A stretch of DNA of 64,000 nt from Obelidium mucronatum (lineage: Eukaryota; Chytridiomycota; Chytridiomycetes; Chytridiales; Chytriomycetaceae): NCBI GenBank assembly GCA_025765595.1, contig JAIVFH010000050.1, positions 184,934 through 248,933 of the forward strand. Direction: 5' to 3'. Below are positions 31,730 to 44,163 of this stretch, piece after piece (the stretch's first letter is position 1; the number at the start of each line of letters is the position of its first letter). Made by a program: the position numbers and the translations under genes. The notes beneath the pieces are model-generated. The model did not search any database and was not told where the DNA came from. It was given only the letters and a program-made list of their open reading frames with translations.

Positions 31730-33720
31730 ATGATCTTCAGGCGACTTATCCATACAACCCACCGAGTGTGCAAGGAGCACTCCCGCGTCCACATTTCTGA
31801 TGTTATTGGAACACATACTCTGAGTCGACTGCGTGCTCTTGGTGTTAATCTTGGACCGGAATCTAGACTATCGCTAGAAGCTGTCAAGTCAAAATACCCG
31901 CTCCAAGAGCCTGTCCAAGACATGACTGTCAATCTCATGTCATCGAATGGTCTTGGGATTTGCGAAAAAGATGGATGGCTGTTTGTAGCTCCACTGGTTC
32001 TACCCAACGAGCAAGGTCACTCTAAAGCCCTACAAGCACATGAAAGAAGGAATATCTCTCTGTGATTTAGTTGAAGTCAACGTGGCGAGCAAGGATCGAA
32101 TTAAGCCTAAATGCGAATATTTCAGAGAGTGCTCCGCATGTTCTTTCCAACACTGGAACTACGAAAAACAACTGGAGCATAAACGCTCGCTTATTGTGCA
32201 TTCATTTCGAAATTTGATTCCCAGAAGATTTGATTCTCCCGTTTCAAGAGTCCCCACAAGAGTTTGGCGTTCGAACAAAGCTGACTCCTCACAACCCGAA
32301 AGTCAGAAAGAATATGCCGCTTGACGCGATTGGATTCCTCAAACGAGGAGCGAATAAATCTGTCGTCGATATACCAAATTGCATTGTTGCAACTGATTCT
32401 GTCAATGAGGGATTACGTAAAGTTCGGTCCCTGGCATGGGGTTCAAAGAGTCCATTGGATCGACTCGGTACTACCTACATGATCCGCCACAGCTTGACCA
32501 CTCATGCCAGTACACGAACAAAAACGCCTCTCCCACCATTCACTGCACCCGCTCCCAAACCCATCACGAACAATGAAACTTGAAGATTTCATCAAAAAGA
32601 TCAAGCAGGACCCTGCCCAAGTCTCAGCGCCGTCATCTGAAAAAAATCTCATCAACTCTGCTCTTCCGTCCACTCCGTCGAAACCCCTTTCACAACAACT
32701 CAACCTAACGCCGACTTCGGTAGCCCAACCATACCCACCACCGCATCTCCATTCCACAAGCATAACCAACACAAACAGCACAATCCTAGACTGTCGTAAA
32801 CGGCTACGTCTTCCGAACACCCTCCAACTCATTCTTCCAAAACAACAGCCACATTCTGCCCCACCTAATAACATACATCTCCAACCAACTCACAACCGTC
32901 CTCCCTGAACACTACAAAACCAATACTCTCATCGATGCGTATTGTGGCTCTGGACTGTTCGCCATCACCCAAAGCCGCCACTTCAAGAACGTGATTGGAA
33001 TCGAAATGGAACCAACGAGTATTGGATGGGCGCGGCAAAACGCTGCCGATAACTTGGTTCAGAACACACGGTTTATCGGTGGAGATGTCAAGGACTGTTT
33101 TTTCTGGAGTTGAAGCCATGGTGCAACAAATGTCACCACCGCCCATCATCATGCAGCATCATCATCAACAAATGGCCGCTCCAGTATTGGCGATGACTGT
33201 AGTTTAATTGTAGATCCTCCCAAAAAGGGCTGTGGAAAAGAATTTCTAAATCAAGTGATGCGATTGAATCCCTCGTGTCATCATCTATGTGAGTTGTAAC
33301 CCCGACAGCGCCGTTCGGGATTTGGAAATCTTGAAGACAATCGGGGAGGAAGGAGTAGCTCCGCAAAGCTACAAAGGAAGCGTGGGCGGCCTCGTGAAAG
33401 GCCAAGACGAGTTGGGCAAAATATCGAAATCGCTTGAATCGAGTCGGGTTTTGTATCTTGGTGGGAAACGGATTGTTCGAGGCGGGAATGGTAAAGACGA
33501 AGGCGGTCAAGTTCAAGTACAAGAGTTGGATGTTGTGGATGGGTTTTTGAAGCAGGAGAGTCCGAGCTTGAAAGTGAAGGGGACGGGGGAGTTGGAACCG
33601 ATCACGTTGTTGAAAGTGAAAGGGTATAAGGTAGTGAGAGTGAAACCGTTTGATATGTTTCCACAGTCGCCGAGAAGTGAGGCAGGTTATTACGTTGGTT
33701 CGACAAGATTGTGCCACTGA
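31730..33720 (+). CDS. TRM2: tRNA (uracil-5-)-methyltransferase, TRM2/TrmA family (frame breaks)
   Basis: TRAM-like N-terminal part (GLGICEKDGWLFVAP, LVLPNEQ), then [4Fe-4S]-type Cys cluster KPKCEYFRECSACSFQHW and KLTPHNPK with GFLKRGANKSVVDIPNC. The Rossmann methyltransferase has SFFQNNSHIL, IDAYCGSGLFAI and NVIGIEMEPTSI, then VDPPKKGCGKEF and YVSCNPDSAVRDL, with the final MFPQSPRSE box. GT-AG introns explain the breaks near 32014 (GTCACTC...TTTAG) and 33096-33159 (GTTTTTTC...TGCAG). Extra bases are still needed near 32237 (CCC run), 32793 and 33275 (CCC run). The enzyme makes m5U54 in the T loop. A Ser/Pro-rich insertion precedes the NGYVF segment. Confidence 0.78.
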
Positions 33721-33945
33721 ATTAAACTTGTGACTCAACTCAACTCATTTTTAGACACAACACACTAACTCCATTAACTTGAAAAAAAGAAGGACAATAC
33801 TTATTCAGAATCACTCTGATGAAGGTCAGGGACCACCTTCAGATCGTAAAACTGCTTGAGAAGCTGAGTGGCTAATTTCCATTCAGCCACAGTTGAAAAA
33901 AAGTGGCGAATTGAAAACAAAAGTGGGCAAAAAAAGTCTGAAATA

Positions 33946-36900
33946 ATGAGATCCACCGTCCTTTGTGGATCAGTTTGTCTACTGTTCCAGGCACTCTTTC
34001 TTGCCGCCGACGCTGCTGGGTGTGATCAACAACAAGGACCTGGCAAAACAATGCTGCTTGCTCAAGTCCACTTTCACATTTACTGTTGCAGCTCCAGGCA
34101 GCAACGCATGCTGCGGCGTTGACGATTCGGCTACGGCAACAAAGAAACTAACTTGCAGTTCTTCGGGAGTGACTTCAATGTGCTGTATTCCAGCGTTGTA
34201 TTCTCTGCTTACTCTGATTCTTCACAACAGCGCTATTTCGCTTCAAGCAAGTGACGGAGCGGCTGTTCCGATGCTTTCAGATCTCAATATCTTCACTGAA
34301 CTGACTGATCTAACGATCAAAGGACAAAGATACACATCTGTACTTGTTGGATTGCTACCAGACCCTCTTCCCCCATCTTTGACAAAAATGTAAAACATGA
34401 TGTCTTTTAAAAAACTCCACTCACTTATGCCTGTTCTAAATTATGATACCTCTTTTTTTCAAAAATTAGCGATTTGAGTGGAAACTATGGATTTGGTGGG
34501 ACGTTGAAAGCAAGTGCCAACCTTGGTTACTTGTATGTACAGTTACAGTTTTAAATGAAGTTAATCCTGATATGACAACTTATATACAACCAAAATAGGG
34601 ATCTGAGTAGAACCAAAATTACAATTGACTTGAACACAAGAGCAGAGCAATTCCCTAAAATTGTCCACTTGTAAGGAAATCAAAAAAAAGCAGTTTCTTG
34701 CTCCTCCCCTTTGAAGTTGGAATAACTCTTTTGCATATTCCAGGGAAATTGATTCTGCTACTCGAGATTTTGCACTTCCCTTTTTGACTCGTCCAAATAT
34801 GGAGCATTTGGCGCTAAAAGACACTCCACTGAACATGGAATTTCCGTCGTTGGAGACTGTAACCAAGCTGAGCTACTTGAAATTCAATCATTGTGGTCTG
34901 AAAGGACAGTTTACTTCACTTGCACAGTTGACATCTCTGAAAACTTTGTGAGTGCACTTTGTTGTCTAACTAGTAACAAAATATACCTGAACATCTAAAT
35001 ACATTCTTTGGGAATTTAGAATCGTGGTGAACAATCCAATGCTATCGCCATTTCCGTCACTGTCGCGACTTACCAATCTTGAATACCTGTAAGATGACAG
35101 TTTTTTTTTTCGTGTGTTTGACTAATACAGCCCTTTGAATTCGATGATAAACTTTCTTTCGAATACTAGTGACTTGTATTTCAATGGCATTTATGGTCCT
35201 CTCCCTCATTTCGACCCATTGGCACTTGCGAAGCTAACTGACTTTGTCGTCCCTCACAACTGGCTCACTGGTCCTATTTCAAATCTCGCTGTCCTGACCA
35301 GTCTGACTTATCTTGAAATCGACGATAACTCGTTCTCTGGACCACTCAAGCCTATATTTCAGCTCACAAACTTAATCGATACAGCCACCGTTGAAAACAA
35401 CCTCCTCGTCGGTGAAATTGATCAATTTACTAAAGACTGGTTGAAGAAGTACAGCCGCCTGGATGAGCCAAATTGCTTTACTACAACGACTGGAGAATTC
35501 CACAACCCCCAGAGCAAGCTCCTTTGTCCCTCAAAACTTGGCTGTTGAGAATGCAAAGAGGCTTCCAGAATGTGCAAAGACTTGCGCTGCTAATATTAAA
35601 GGATGGAATGCTTTTAATACGGGTCAGGTGGTTTTTGCTGGAAAGTTTGGGGATGTGTGTACGTCGTGGAAGCAAGACGAGTGGGACAAGTTTACCGCTT
35701 GTCATCACTGTTCAGGAAATGATTTGGTTGAAGCCGATAGTTTTGTGCGTATTTTTTATTTATTTTTTTGAAGTTTTGCGATTCTGACAAGACCTTAAAT
35801 TCCGACTTATCGTTGACCAGATTACAGTCTCTTTCAAACCTGTGCAGTGAGCATACTGGAACGCCCCTTTCCATTCCAGGTCCTCTCGCAAAACCCCATA
35901 GGATCGAGAGGAATGGACTACGTCGCCCAAACTATCGCTTATGTTGAAAACATGGTCAACAGTGATGTTACGTGCTGGTCTTCTTGTGTTTCGAAAATTC
36001 CAAACTACAATGCAATCAAAGCAGCCACTACTGCAGAATCTGCATTTCAAGAGTTTGTGAAAATGTGTACCAACCCACCGTTGTCATTGGATGCATATCA
36101 CAACTGCATGATGGCGATTAAAGGTGGATCAAATGACCAATGCAGAAGCCAAGTTGATGCTGGCCGTGCATATGCCTTTGTAAGTCCAGAAAAAAAGAAC
36201 GTTTCTACTGGTCTTACTTATGCGCCTCTCGCAATTCGCAATGGTACCCTACTGTAGGAGTCTGCGCTGTCATCTGTATGCCCGCCTCCATGTTCTTCCA
36301 ATGTAATAAGTGACTGCTTTTGCGGATCTACCACATCCCTCAAGTACATTGAGCCTCCTGCAACCTGTCCAATCTGTTCGAACCGCGCTTCCACGGCTGG
36401 ATACCACTGCTACAATCCATACACTCCACCGATTCCTGTATGCTCTTTTAAATTCTGTACTACTCCTTCAGAATGCTACTGTAATTACGGAGAGCGATGT
36501 ATTGGCAGCACGTCTTACCCAAATGGGCGATGCATTGCCCCTCCAAAAGCGACTGTGGCTATCAAGACCGGAACCACATTTCGAGCTGGGAATTCGATTC
36601 CAATCGATATCTCCTCCAATGCTTGGGATAACAATGCACAAACAATGTCTATTCAGAGCATCTCCTTGTCTGACGGCACCACAACGATTCCACTTGACAA
36701 GGATACGTGTTGGGGAAAGCCATTGAATACCGACGACTTCAAGAAACACTACCTGTTTACTTTACCAGCTACTTCTGTTTCAGGGAATATTCAAAAGTTC
36801 CGTGAATTGCGTCCACCTGCAACAGGTCAACGGTGTTCTGGACCAGCGGGGGCCGCTACAGCTGGAATCGCGCTTCCGAATCCCAGCATTGTTTACACGC

Positions 36901-37710
36901 TTTCAGTCACGGTTCATTATAGTCCGCTCACTATAAGACGTGCGATCGAGGATCCATTTGTGGAAGAAGTTGTTAGCGTCACATTCACACTTGAAGCGAG
37001 TCCCACTTCTTCCACTTTATTCGACCACATCAACCACAACCACAAAGTCATTTACTTCAAGCACACAAACTCGGTCTGAGCCAGGCTCTACTTCAACTAC
37101 TTCCAGCACTACCTCTGGTTATGCTACTTCTTTAAACAGACCATTAACAACAGCTTCAAAAACAACAGTTGCATTCACGACAACAGTCGCGGTCTCGATA
37201 TCTTTGACTGCGTCCACAACAGTAACGAAAGAATCTTCAACCCGCGCCGCAAGTGAAAGTGTGCATACTTCTACATCTAGTCCGAAAAAGCCAGACATTA
37301 TTATTAATGTCGGTAGTTCAGCTGGAGACGAAGTATCCATAATTCTTGGTGGGTGTGGTAATGGGGGCGGCATTTTCATTAACCAAGGAGGAACCCAAGG
37401 TGGGATTGGTGGGGTTAATGCTGGTGGAAGTACTATTCACGAGTCTGCAGGTGGTGATAACTTAATTGTGAATGCCGGACTTGGAGGAAACGGTGCAGGA
37501 TCCGTGGTTTCGGGGACAACAAATGCTGGTAATGGCGAAGGAGGAAGCGCACCTCACACCACAATTACCAAGGTGGTTTCGTCCGTGACGTCAGGTCACA
37601 GTGATATAGCGGCGACTTCTGTCGAAAAACCTAAATTCCTAATTGGATCAGGATTCGCCGTCCTGACCCCACTCTTTTCACTTGCTATTGCGTATTGTTT
37701 AGCTCTCTAA
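33946..37710 (+). CDS. secreted leucine-rich-repeat surface protein, family member 1
   Basis: Signal peptide MRSTVLCGSVCLLFQALFLA, Cys cap (AKQCCLLKST, NACCGVDDS, KLTCSSS), LRRs spread one per exon (NIFTELTDLTIKG, DLSGNYGFGG, TNLEYL and others) with introns in phase 2 where checked. Then a Cys-rich module (LLCP, PECAKTCAAN, TCWSSCVSKIPNY, VKMCTNPPLSL), EGF-like Cys stretches (ISDCFCGS, SECYCNYGERC), a beta-rich module (IPIDISSNAWDNN, DKDTCWG), a Ser/Thr-rich stalk, a Gly-rich segment and a hydrophobic C-terminus (KPKFLIGSGFAVLTPLFSLA) fit for a GPI or membrane anchor. Extra bases break the frame at about 34018-34020 (GGG), 35531-35537 (AAAA) and 37015-37021 (TTT). The role is probably adhesion or recognition at the cell surface. 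Confidence 0.72.
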
Positions 37711-37814
37711 GAAATAAGTTTTTTAAATCGTCTAATTCAAAGTGTTGAAGAGTTTATCTATTGTACAATAAGCATAGAATGCCAAACCAACAAACTGCAA
37801 AGAATCTTGCGACA

Positions 37815-38457
37815 TCACAAATCCATAAACGCATACTTGCTATAAAACCCCGCATTTACAGCCTCTAAAAGCCAACTCAAATCCTTGGTCTGCGAAAACA
37901 GGTTCCGATGCTGCTCCTTCACCATCCCTTCCAACTGGTGCCCATTACAGCAATACACAGCGCCAGGACTCTGCGCACAAACAATCAACATTGTCTTTCG
38001 TGAACAACCAGAGTGAAAACACTCTCGTGGTTTACAAGTCCATTTTGTGGCGTAACTGACAAGCTGCGCAAGTTTCGACCGGAATAGATACACAAACGAC
38101 AGGTCATCCTGCCGGATCCCCAAAGTGACACCATCGCTGAGAATCCGTTTCGTTGCGTACATGATGGCGATTGTGTTTCCCGGTTTGAGGTCTGGCCAGG
38201 CAAATGTTGTCGGGCTGGATCGGGAACTGGATTCGATGATTGCGGTTTCGGTGGGAGAGATGGAGACTGTGATTCTGGGTCGATTTACGAAGGAAACTTC
38301 TGTTATTTGAGCCACGAAGCAGTAGTGGCGGAGGGGTTGGGTGTGTTCTCCAGTGTCTTTTGATGAAGCAGGTGAGGAAGATTTCATCCGGGGTATCATA
38401 GAACGGAAGGGAATCGAACGATGGAAACTGTAACGGATCTGACAAGGCGTTCGTCAT
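37815..38457 (-). CDS. MYND-type zinc-finger protein, tandem copy 1
   Basis: The ATG at 38457 starts the N-terminus with FPSFDSLPF; one extra base near 38390-38400 then leads to the frame LRHYCFVAQITEV, TFAWPDLKPGNTIAIMYA and GIRQDDLSFVYLF. The C-terminus has Cys/His spacing CKPRECFHSGC, IVCAQ, VYCCNGHQ and KEQH, compatible with a MYND zinc finger (protein-protein contact). Function unknown. It is homologous to the neighbouring gene at 38640-39342. Confidence 0.5.
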
Positions 38458-38639
38458 GCTTGAATTGGGTGAGTTGAAAAAAAGAGAAGGGTTGAAAAAA
38501 AATCCGGAAAAACTCTGAATTTTTACCCAGTTTACTCCAGATCATACCATTAGTAAGGGACACTAGCTGTTTACAATAAATAGAAGCTTCTTTTATTATT
38601 TAATCCACATCCCTCACCTAGCAGATTGAGGGTAAACTA

Positions 38640-39342
38640 TCAGATGCTCACGGCCGATCCATGAACGCATTCACTGAAACTCAAAAAGTCTCCTCCGAAC
38701 CCGCCATGTACATTCTTCAATAACCACTGAATCACAATAGCCTGAAGACTCAAGCCAGCTGAATTCCCATCCTCCACTCGCAAGGTCATGCTGCTTGCAT
38801 AGTATCGCAAGAGGTCCATTGTGCAATGAAACACAAAAACAGAATCAAGATCCGACACGAATACTCCATCGTGACCAGTGGAGAGCACGGTTCCCTGTCC
38901 ATACAGAATTGCCAAGCACGAGCCAGGTTTCAAGTCAGTCCAATCGAATGTAAGAGGATGTTGAGCTGTATTGAGCTCAACGCATTTCGAAACTCCTTCT
39001 GAGTCTCTGCAGATGATTCTCCTCAGTGACTGATGCTTGTCTGTTTCTGAAAATTGCTGAGCCTCTTACTGGTTCTTCAACAGCGACTATCTCGACCAGG
39101 AGACACCAATGGCGAATGGGTCTTACGTGTACAGACCCTTCAAGGGTTTGTATATGGGAGTAATAGATTGAAGGTCGTTGGGAGAATCGGTTGGGTAAGG
39201 ACTCAAAGGATGGGAATGCAATCTTGTCGGAGAATCCAAAGGATGGCATGAAGCGCTTTGCTGCGATAACATTCGAAGGCTGGATTGCAGCTGTGTATGA
39301 ATGAAACCCAGACTCGGATTCCTGCCAGCCACGTTTCACCAT
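38640..39342 (-). CDS. MYND-family paralogue, tandem copy 2, without the finger
   Basis: ATG at 39340-39342. Shares FPSFESLP, IRHWCLLVEI, FDWTDLKPGSCLAILYG and DLDSVFVF with the adjacent gene. It ends FSECVHGSAVSI without the Cys/His cluster, so the MYND finger appears lost. The frame between VAVEEP and SLRRIICRDSEG needs a one-base change near 39020-39060 (a perfect-looking but 23-nt GTAAGA...TTTCAG sits there and does not restore the frame). Confidence 0.5.
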
Positions 39343-39391
39343 CGATGATGTAAAAAAAAATTGTCACACAAAACAACAACAAAACAAGCAG
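39343..39391. promoter_or_regulatory. 49-bp divergent promoter interval
   Basis: Separates the ATGs of MYND copy 2 (minus) and the coiled-coil gene (plus). It is AT-rich with ACAAAACAACAACAAAACAA. Shared promoter inferred from distance only. Confidence 0.35.
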
Positions 39392-40381
39392 ATGGAATCA
39401 TCGATCGTTCAAGGATCTGACGTGATTTCAAAGAGGGAAAGCGTCGCAAAAGTGCTCGATGAAATGAACGCCCAGTTGGCGCAGACGAGTCTTTCAGACG
39501 GGGAGGACGATGAAGAACCCATCCAAGTGAATGAGCAGATGCTCCAGGAAATGGAAAAACTCATGGATGCCCAACGCGAACACCTCAGAGTTCGAGAGAG
39601 TCACATGAATATAATGAGAGATGCCCTCGTGGATTTGACAAAGTACGTCAGTCCATAGTTTGCTTTGGATGTCCTAATTTTCAAGTACGCACGGTCAGAA
39701 AACGCGAAGAATTGACAGCTCTTCGCGTGCAAGTATCGGATGCTATTCAAAGGTAACCTATAATGATTTTCTGACAGGCTGTTCTTTCTGACTAACTGTA
39801 AGAAATATACATTTAGAAACGACATGAATGCCGTGAACGAAGTTCATTCGCGTATTTCAGACCTTGAGGACTCACAAACAAAGTTCACTGAAATGCTGGA
39901 GGCTTCCCAAGCAATCCGCGAATCTAGTCTCTACAAAACCATCGATCTGGATGACGAAGAGAGCGACGACTTTGAAGCAGAGGCGGAAGCATTGCAGTTT
40001 GAGAGCGAATTAAATGGCTTAAATCGTGATGAGGGAGAGTTTGATTCCACGGATAAGGAGTTGACGAATTACATTTCGTCCAATTTGGAATCTCTCTTGG
40101 CAGAACTGAAATCGATTGATCCGACCACGGAAACATCAGACGCAGCTTCGGAATGGGTTTCTGATGAACGCGATTCTCTAATTTCTCAGCTCGTTGAGTT
40201 GCAAAGACAGAGCGTTGCTGCCCATGAAAAAAGAAATGCACAGATTGCGATTCTTGAAGCTAGACAGGAAGAGTTGGAGGAGTTTCAGCGGCAAATTATT
40301 GATTTGGAAAAGCAGGCAGCCGAAGCCGAAGTAGGGGACGAGGACGATATTGAGGCGGAGGAGTCAGAGATGGTGGTCTGA
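39392..40381 (+). CDS. acidic coiled-coil protein
   Basis: Three exons with clean GT-AG junctions (DLTK/KREEL and AIQ/RNDMN). Long predicted coiled coils: NEQMLQEMEKLMDAQREHLR near residues 55-75, SRISDLEDSQTKFTEML in the middle, and SQLVELQRQSVAAHEKR to QRQIIDLEKQAAEAE near the end. The tail is strongly acidic (EVGDEDDIEAEESEMVV). About 300 residues, no signal peptide. Family not recognised; a structural or scaffold role is plausible. Confidence 0.65.
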
Positions 40382-40510
40382 ACTTCTGAACTAACCAATC
40401 TCTTTATGCAAACAACTTTGAGCTATTCGTGTAATTAATGAAGATTTCGAATTCTCATTAATTTCAAATAATTCAAAGGATTTTCTGAGTAAATCCACAC
40501 TAGCACTCCA

Positions 40511-43500
40511 ATGCAGCTGGCATCGACATCACATCAAACTAGTGCCATTAGTAACAATAACCGAACCGGATCAATTACACGGGCGAGTATGAGTGCAGCC
40601 AACGATCAGTATCTCTATGAACAAACTGTGCGCAAGTAAGTTTGACACCAAAAGAAACCGAAAGTATTGGCAGCTGATACCAATCTACAGACTCTTTCAT
40701 CAACTTACAGCTGGTTGCGGGACTCCTCTATGTACTTTCAGACTCTGTGCGTCAAACTCACAAGTTCCACGTCTGGCAACCCAGGCAGCTGCCATCATGG
40801 TAAACCCACGTTCGCCCCCCCTATACTTCCCTATGATACAGTGATTTTAAGTAAAGGCTCTTTTTTTTCAAATATAGGCGGTTCAACTATCCTCGAAAAC
40901 GCCGATTCCTTTTTGTCCTCGTCTTTCAAACTCCGCAACACTATCTCAGAAAACCAACGATGCGTTTCTCGAATCGCTTTTGGCCGCCAAAAACGCATCA
41001 ACAAAAACACGAAGTAATTCAGCGCTTTCGTCGCAAAAACAGCAATTTGTCCCCACAAAGTCACCTCTAGAAACGGTTGAAGCATCTCAACCAAACAGCC
41101 TCGAAAACAGCCAAGTGAAGGACGAAGCGGAAGTAGAACAGGAAAAACGGAGAAAACAAGAAACCTGATCAAGCCGCGCGTGTCGATTCTACGAACGTTC
41201 TGTTCAAGGCGTTGGGCAGGTTTGGGGCAGAGGCTACTGCCTCATTCAACTCGCGAGCAAAATCACTCATGGACTTGCCGAATCTGTTCTCTCCTTCGTT
41301 TAATTTGCCTTTGTTTGAGCCGGGGCCTTCAGTTACAGATTCCTCCAGCGCCTCTCCTTCGGCTATGCTTCGTTCTGCGTCGTCCAAGGCGACCACACGG
41401 GCCAAATCATCACCACAATAGACTTGAAAAAATGGGATCTAGTACATCCTCTCTTTTTGAGGAGCTGGATACACAAGTCATATCAGATCATTTGGATTTG
41501 AGAATCATTCAAACGGCTATTGCAAAAATACGCGTTCATTCCGAAATTCTATCGACACTGTCACCAGAGTCTCTTGAACTGCCAGAAGTGCTTGAAAATT
41601 CGGAGGAGATTGAGTCGACACCGAATCATATATTTGAAACCAATCAAGTTGGAGAATCTGCCAAACAATATACCACCCCCCACCCTACCACCAATCAGCA
41701 AGTGTTTTTCGGTGGAATTATCGATTACAATGTACTGCCGCTTTTGAAAACGATAAGAACCGTTTTTTCCAGCCCAGATGCCTTGAATCACAGCTTTTTG
41801 GTGAGGGGCTTGAATTCAGTTTTGTCATTGTATTCACAAAGATAATCAGCCTTCAGGATTCGAGCTATCTTCAGCAGAGCTGGGGTTAAATATCCCGTCA
41901 TTGCGCGAATCGTTTAAAATTATTTTGGATTTGGAACCAAAAGAACGCGTTCAACATACGCTCTTGAGCTCATTTGAGGTTCTGCTGTCGTCAATACAGC
42001 TGAATTTAAAGAGATACCAAACAAGTTCGCCAGCACTATTGCGCGTATTTATGGTTCTCCTTGAGGTGCAAACAAGTCCCCCTTTTTTTTTAATTCAACG
42101 GAGTATGGGTCTAATTCCATTTTTGCTTGTGACAATAGAACCCATTTCTCGCAAATGATGAACATAACGGACGAATCCTCACCAAAACATGCGCCATTTT
42201 TCGGATCCCTAGAACAAAAACCACGCAACCTTCTCGCAAAGTGGTTGTCCACTTACGACAGTGCCAATTTTCTTCGTCTCATGGAGCCGTTCACAACATA
42301 CCTGCAATCACCACTTTTTCCCCTTACATCGCCCTGACGAAATACTTGTCCAATGTATCCAAACCTTGTCGTTCTTCAACAGAGCGAATAACGTGGCGAA
42401 ACCGCGGCCGATAGTGCCGATAAACACCTTTTACAATGACACGCTTGCATCCAAACTCAATTTTAAAGAAGAATACCGAATATGGAAGGACGGCGCATCG
42501 TCGTCGCATACACAACAAAAAAAGCCTGGAACCACATCGCCCAAGAAACCCGAATTCAGTTATCTGAATTATCCGTTCCTCTTTGATCCCGTCTCAAAAA
42601 CGCGCATCATGCACATCGATGCGATGGCGCAAATGTCTCTTGAATATGAAGAGGCGGTTGTGCATCAAGCGATTGTCATCCATGCGCAGAGGTTCTTGCA
42701 GGCGGATAGTGGGACTGTGAAGGTTTTGGAGGAAGGATTACGGGGCCAAACGAATCCGTATCTTGTTTTGGAATTGAGGAGGCAGCATCTTGTGAAGGAC
42801 GTGTTGGATCAGGTTGGGCTGTGTTTTTTTTTTGTTCGTGTGTTGACTTGATTCAAATTTTTTTGCCGTGTTATAGATTCACAAGAAGGAAAATGATCTT
42901 AAAAAACCGCTCAAAGTCAAATTTGTTGGCGGTGGAGAAGAAGGGCATGACCAGGGAGGAGTTCAAAAAGAGTTTTTCCAAGTAATTGTGAATCTTCTCT
43001 TGGATCCCACATATGGAATGTTTACATATGACCCCGAAACGCGATATTCGTGGATTAATCCCACAAGTTTGGAACCTGAACGACAATTTGAACTTGTTGG
43101 AATTTTGTTGGGTTTGGCTTTGTACAATGGAGTCATTTTGGGGATTAATTTTGTTCCGCTCTTGTATAAAAAGTTGGTTGGAGAAACGGTTGGTTTGGAT
43201 GATGTTAAAATTGCGTTTCCGGGGTTGGGGAAAGGGCTGGAGATGTTGCTGGAATGGGATGCTACAAATGGGGATGTAGAAGATGTGTTTATGAGGAGTT
43301 TCGATATTGAGTACGAGGTGTGGGGCAAGGTTAAAACAGTTCCTCTGGTCAATGGTGGATCTGATATTCCTGTTACAAATGAGAATCGAAAAGGTATTTT
43401 ATCTTATCTTTTTATCCCGTCTAAACTTTTTCTTGATAGATTATGTGGATCTCTACATTAAACACTACACTGGCGAATGTGTGAAGCGTCTGTTTGATGC

Positions 43501-44095
43501 CTTCAAAAGAGGATTTCATCGAGTTTGCGCAGGCCCAGCATTAAAGGTATGCGAATGGAAAATGCACAACTACCCGAAATCTTGACTTACAAAAAAAACA
43601 GATGTGTCGTGCCGAGGAGTTGGAAATGTTGATTTGCGGGACAAATGAACTTAATTTCAACGAGTTAGAAGCTGGCGCAAAATACGATGACGGATACGAA
43701 CCCAGCCACCCCGTCATTAAGTAGGATTTGAACTTATTATTTCCGCTATTTGTTTTTTATTTGCTGTTTTTAGGAACTTTTGGTCGATTGCCCATAATAT
43801 GAGTCAGGAACACAAAAAACAGCTATTGATGTTTGTGACAGCGTCAGACCGTGTTCCTTTGAAGGGCTTGGCAAATCTTGTGTTCGTAATTCAAAGGAAC
43901 GGACCGGACACAGATAGGTAAGCAGTACTGAAGTTATTTTGCGTCTGCCGCTGATGGAATTTTCTTAACACCAGACTGCCCACGGCCTTGACGTGCTTTG
44001 GACGACTGCTTCTGCCCGAGTATTCGAGCGCAGAAAAGCTGGAGAACCGGCTGATTACGGCCATTGAGAACGCCAAGGGCTTTGGTTTAGTGTGA
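40511..44095 (+). CDS. UBE3A-like: UBE3A-like HECT E3 ubiquitin ligase with AZUL zinc finger
   Basis: Exon 1 ends VRK, then a 70-85-nt intron gives [15 protein letters not shown] and LCASNSQV, the AZUL zinc domain that is diagnostic of UBE3A. A Ser/Lys-rich linker and a helical middle ([27 protein letters not shown]) follow. The HECT domain is intact: [60 protein letters not shown], and the catalytic Cys in [18 protein letters not shown] (codon about 43996). An intron at about 41802-41849 (GTGAGG...TCAG) explains one apparent break. One-base changes remain near 42180-42205 and 42305-42325, both at T/C runs, and possibly near 41165. It attaches ubiquitin to target proteins. Confidence 0.88.
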
Positions 44096-44163
44096 AGATG
44101 AGTGCGAACATCTGCGCTGCCGCTTAGACACAATTTCTCCATTATTAGTAAAGAAAACACAAA

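Noticed and set aside
31730..33720. Programmed +1 frameshifting at TGT/Val boundaries in TRM2
   Set aside because: Four sites first looked alike, but two are resolved by GT-AG introns and the rest lie next to homopolymers, and the same kind of break is found in unrelated genes. Base-call error is simpler.
41180..41845. Separate gene in the middle of the HECT gene
   Set aside because: Its second half is the real linker frame of the UBE3A-like protein and its first half is an out-of-frame shadow; both join through a probable intron or one-base correction.
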